From NCBI GenBank assembly GCA_016188575.1, contig JACPHN010000097.1:10606-74605 (forward strand): 64,000 nucleotides of DNA, in the 5' to 3' direction. The DNA is from Candidatus Schekmanbacteria bacterium. Its GTDB lineage: Bacteria; CSSED10-310; JACPHN01. Of this stretch, positions 63,620-64,000 are shown in pieces. Position numbers and translations under genes: made by a program. The notes below the pieces were generated by a model. The model did not search any database, was not told where the DNA came from, and worked only from the letters and a program-made list of their open reading frames with translations. Numbering within the stretch: the stretch's first letter is position 1; each line of letters starts with the position of its first letter.

Positions 63620-64000
63620 ATGTTGGATCGCACGGATTGGCGGCGGGAGGCGTGGGTTTCTGGCGCGGCGAGCTCCGCGTGGATGACGTTGTTGGCAGGG
63701 AGCGCGGCCGCGGCGGGGCCGGCGACGGCGATTTCCGGGCACGCCTACCTGGCGGCGCCGCGGACCATACCGGCATCGCGGTGTCCTTGTCGCAAGTGTA
63801 TGTGGGGATCTCCGGCACGGCGCTTGGGGCGCTGCTGATCGCGTTGGCAGCGGTCCTGGCGGTGGCGTGGCGGCGCGGGGCCGGGCGGCGGGCGCGTCTT
63901 GCGGTCGCGGGAGCGATTGGGCTTATCATGGTTTCGGGGGGGGGACGAATTCCGCGTTGCCGATGCCCTGGTCGAACCCCTCGAGACCGTGACCGGCGCG
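63620..64000 (+). pseudogene. Start of an exported/membrane protein gene with apparent frameshifts (partial)
   Basis: ATG 63620 follows GGGGGAGGG and reads MLDRTDWRREAWVSGAASS, then a signal-like AGSAAAAG and ISGHAYLAA. From about base 63755 the plausible coding frame is shifted by one and reads ADHTGIAVSLSQVYVG and a membrane helix (GTALGALLIALAAVLAVAW). Beyond the 9-G run at 63936-63944 the plausible coding frame is shifted again: DEFRVADALVEPLETVTGA. Either a decayed gene or sequence errors in G-runs. Family not assigned; runs off the window. Confidence 0.4.

Overview
The window is high-GC chromosomal DNA from a Gram-negative, respiring bacterium. Evidence for an outer membrane and an aerobic or microaerobic life: a C-terminal beta-barrel protein, secreted proteases with C-terminal sorting tails, a type IV pilus minor-pilin cluster and a complete cbb3 oxidase locus. 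VWFA-related proteins, Pro/Thr-rich (PTPT) linkers in exported proteins, a DUF2298/YYY membrane protein and large Ser/Thr kinases together suggest an uncultured deltaproteobacterium-like lineage (Binatota-, Myxococcota- or Acidobacteriota-like). No marker gene here settles the phylum; that placement is inference.

Layout. 1-8094 (+): end of a cyclophilin, an EIIA/zinc-ribbon fusion, a small outer-membrane barrel, Lon, a VWFA-related exported protein and a TPR protein. 8293-8367 (-): tRNA-Asp. 8623-23018 (+): large exported proteins, namely an M14 carboxypeptidase-like protein, an orphan C39-like/propeller protein flanked by paired TTGTACAA boxes, a cohesin/dockerin-like protein and a translationally coupled giant subtilase. 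23594-33219 (+): cbb3 oxidase locus ccoNO(fused)-ccoQ-ccoP(monoheme)-ccoG-ccoH-safE-like-ccoI-ccoS, with ccoS fused to an NAD-dependent epimerase. 33206-35490 (-): GDPD phosphodiesterase, PH-domain membrane protein and sulfotransferase-like protein. 35601-36604 (+): RHH-like protein and GT2 glycosyltransferase. 36730-38334 (-): secreted subtilase with a Cys-rich tail. 38620-43325 (-): four pilin-like proteins ending at a terminator. 43590-49399: a membrane pseudokinase convergent with a kinase-AAA-TPR protein. 49671-58718: CNB-domain protein, cytochrome c, AceK, RmlC (-), RNase D, a decayed IscB, an acyltransferase and ketoreductase pair, and a YYY-domain membrane protein. 58688-62850 (-): GT2, DUF2520 protein, zinc-ribbon protein, PurC, bactofilin and bacterioferritin. 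62851-64000: a repeat-bearing intergenic region and the broken start of an exported or membrane protein.

The main unusual observations are the CcoS-epimerase fusion, the fused CcoNO with a one-heme CcoP, a dispersed intergenic repeat family (core CCTGAATCCACCGCC, five clear copies, one as an inverted pair at the ccoP/ccoG junction), an IscB remnant, the TTGTACAA-flanked orphan gene, and a membrane pseudokinase facing a large active kinase. Many genes overlap by 4 bp (ATGA or GTGA), so most blocks read as operons.
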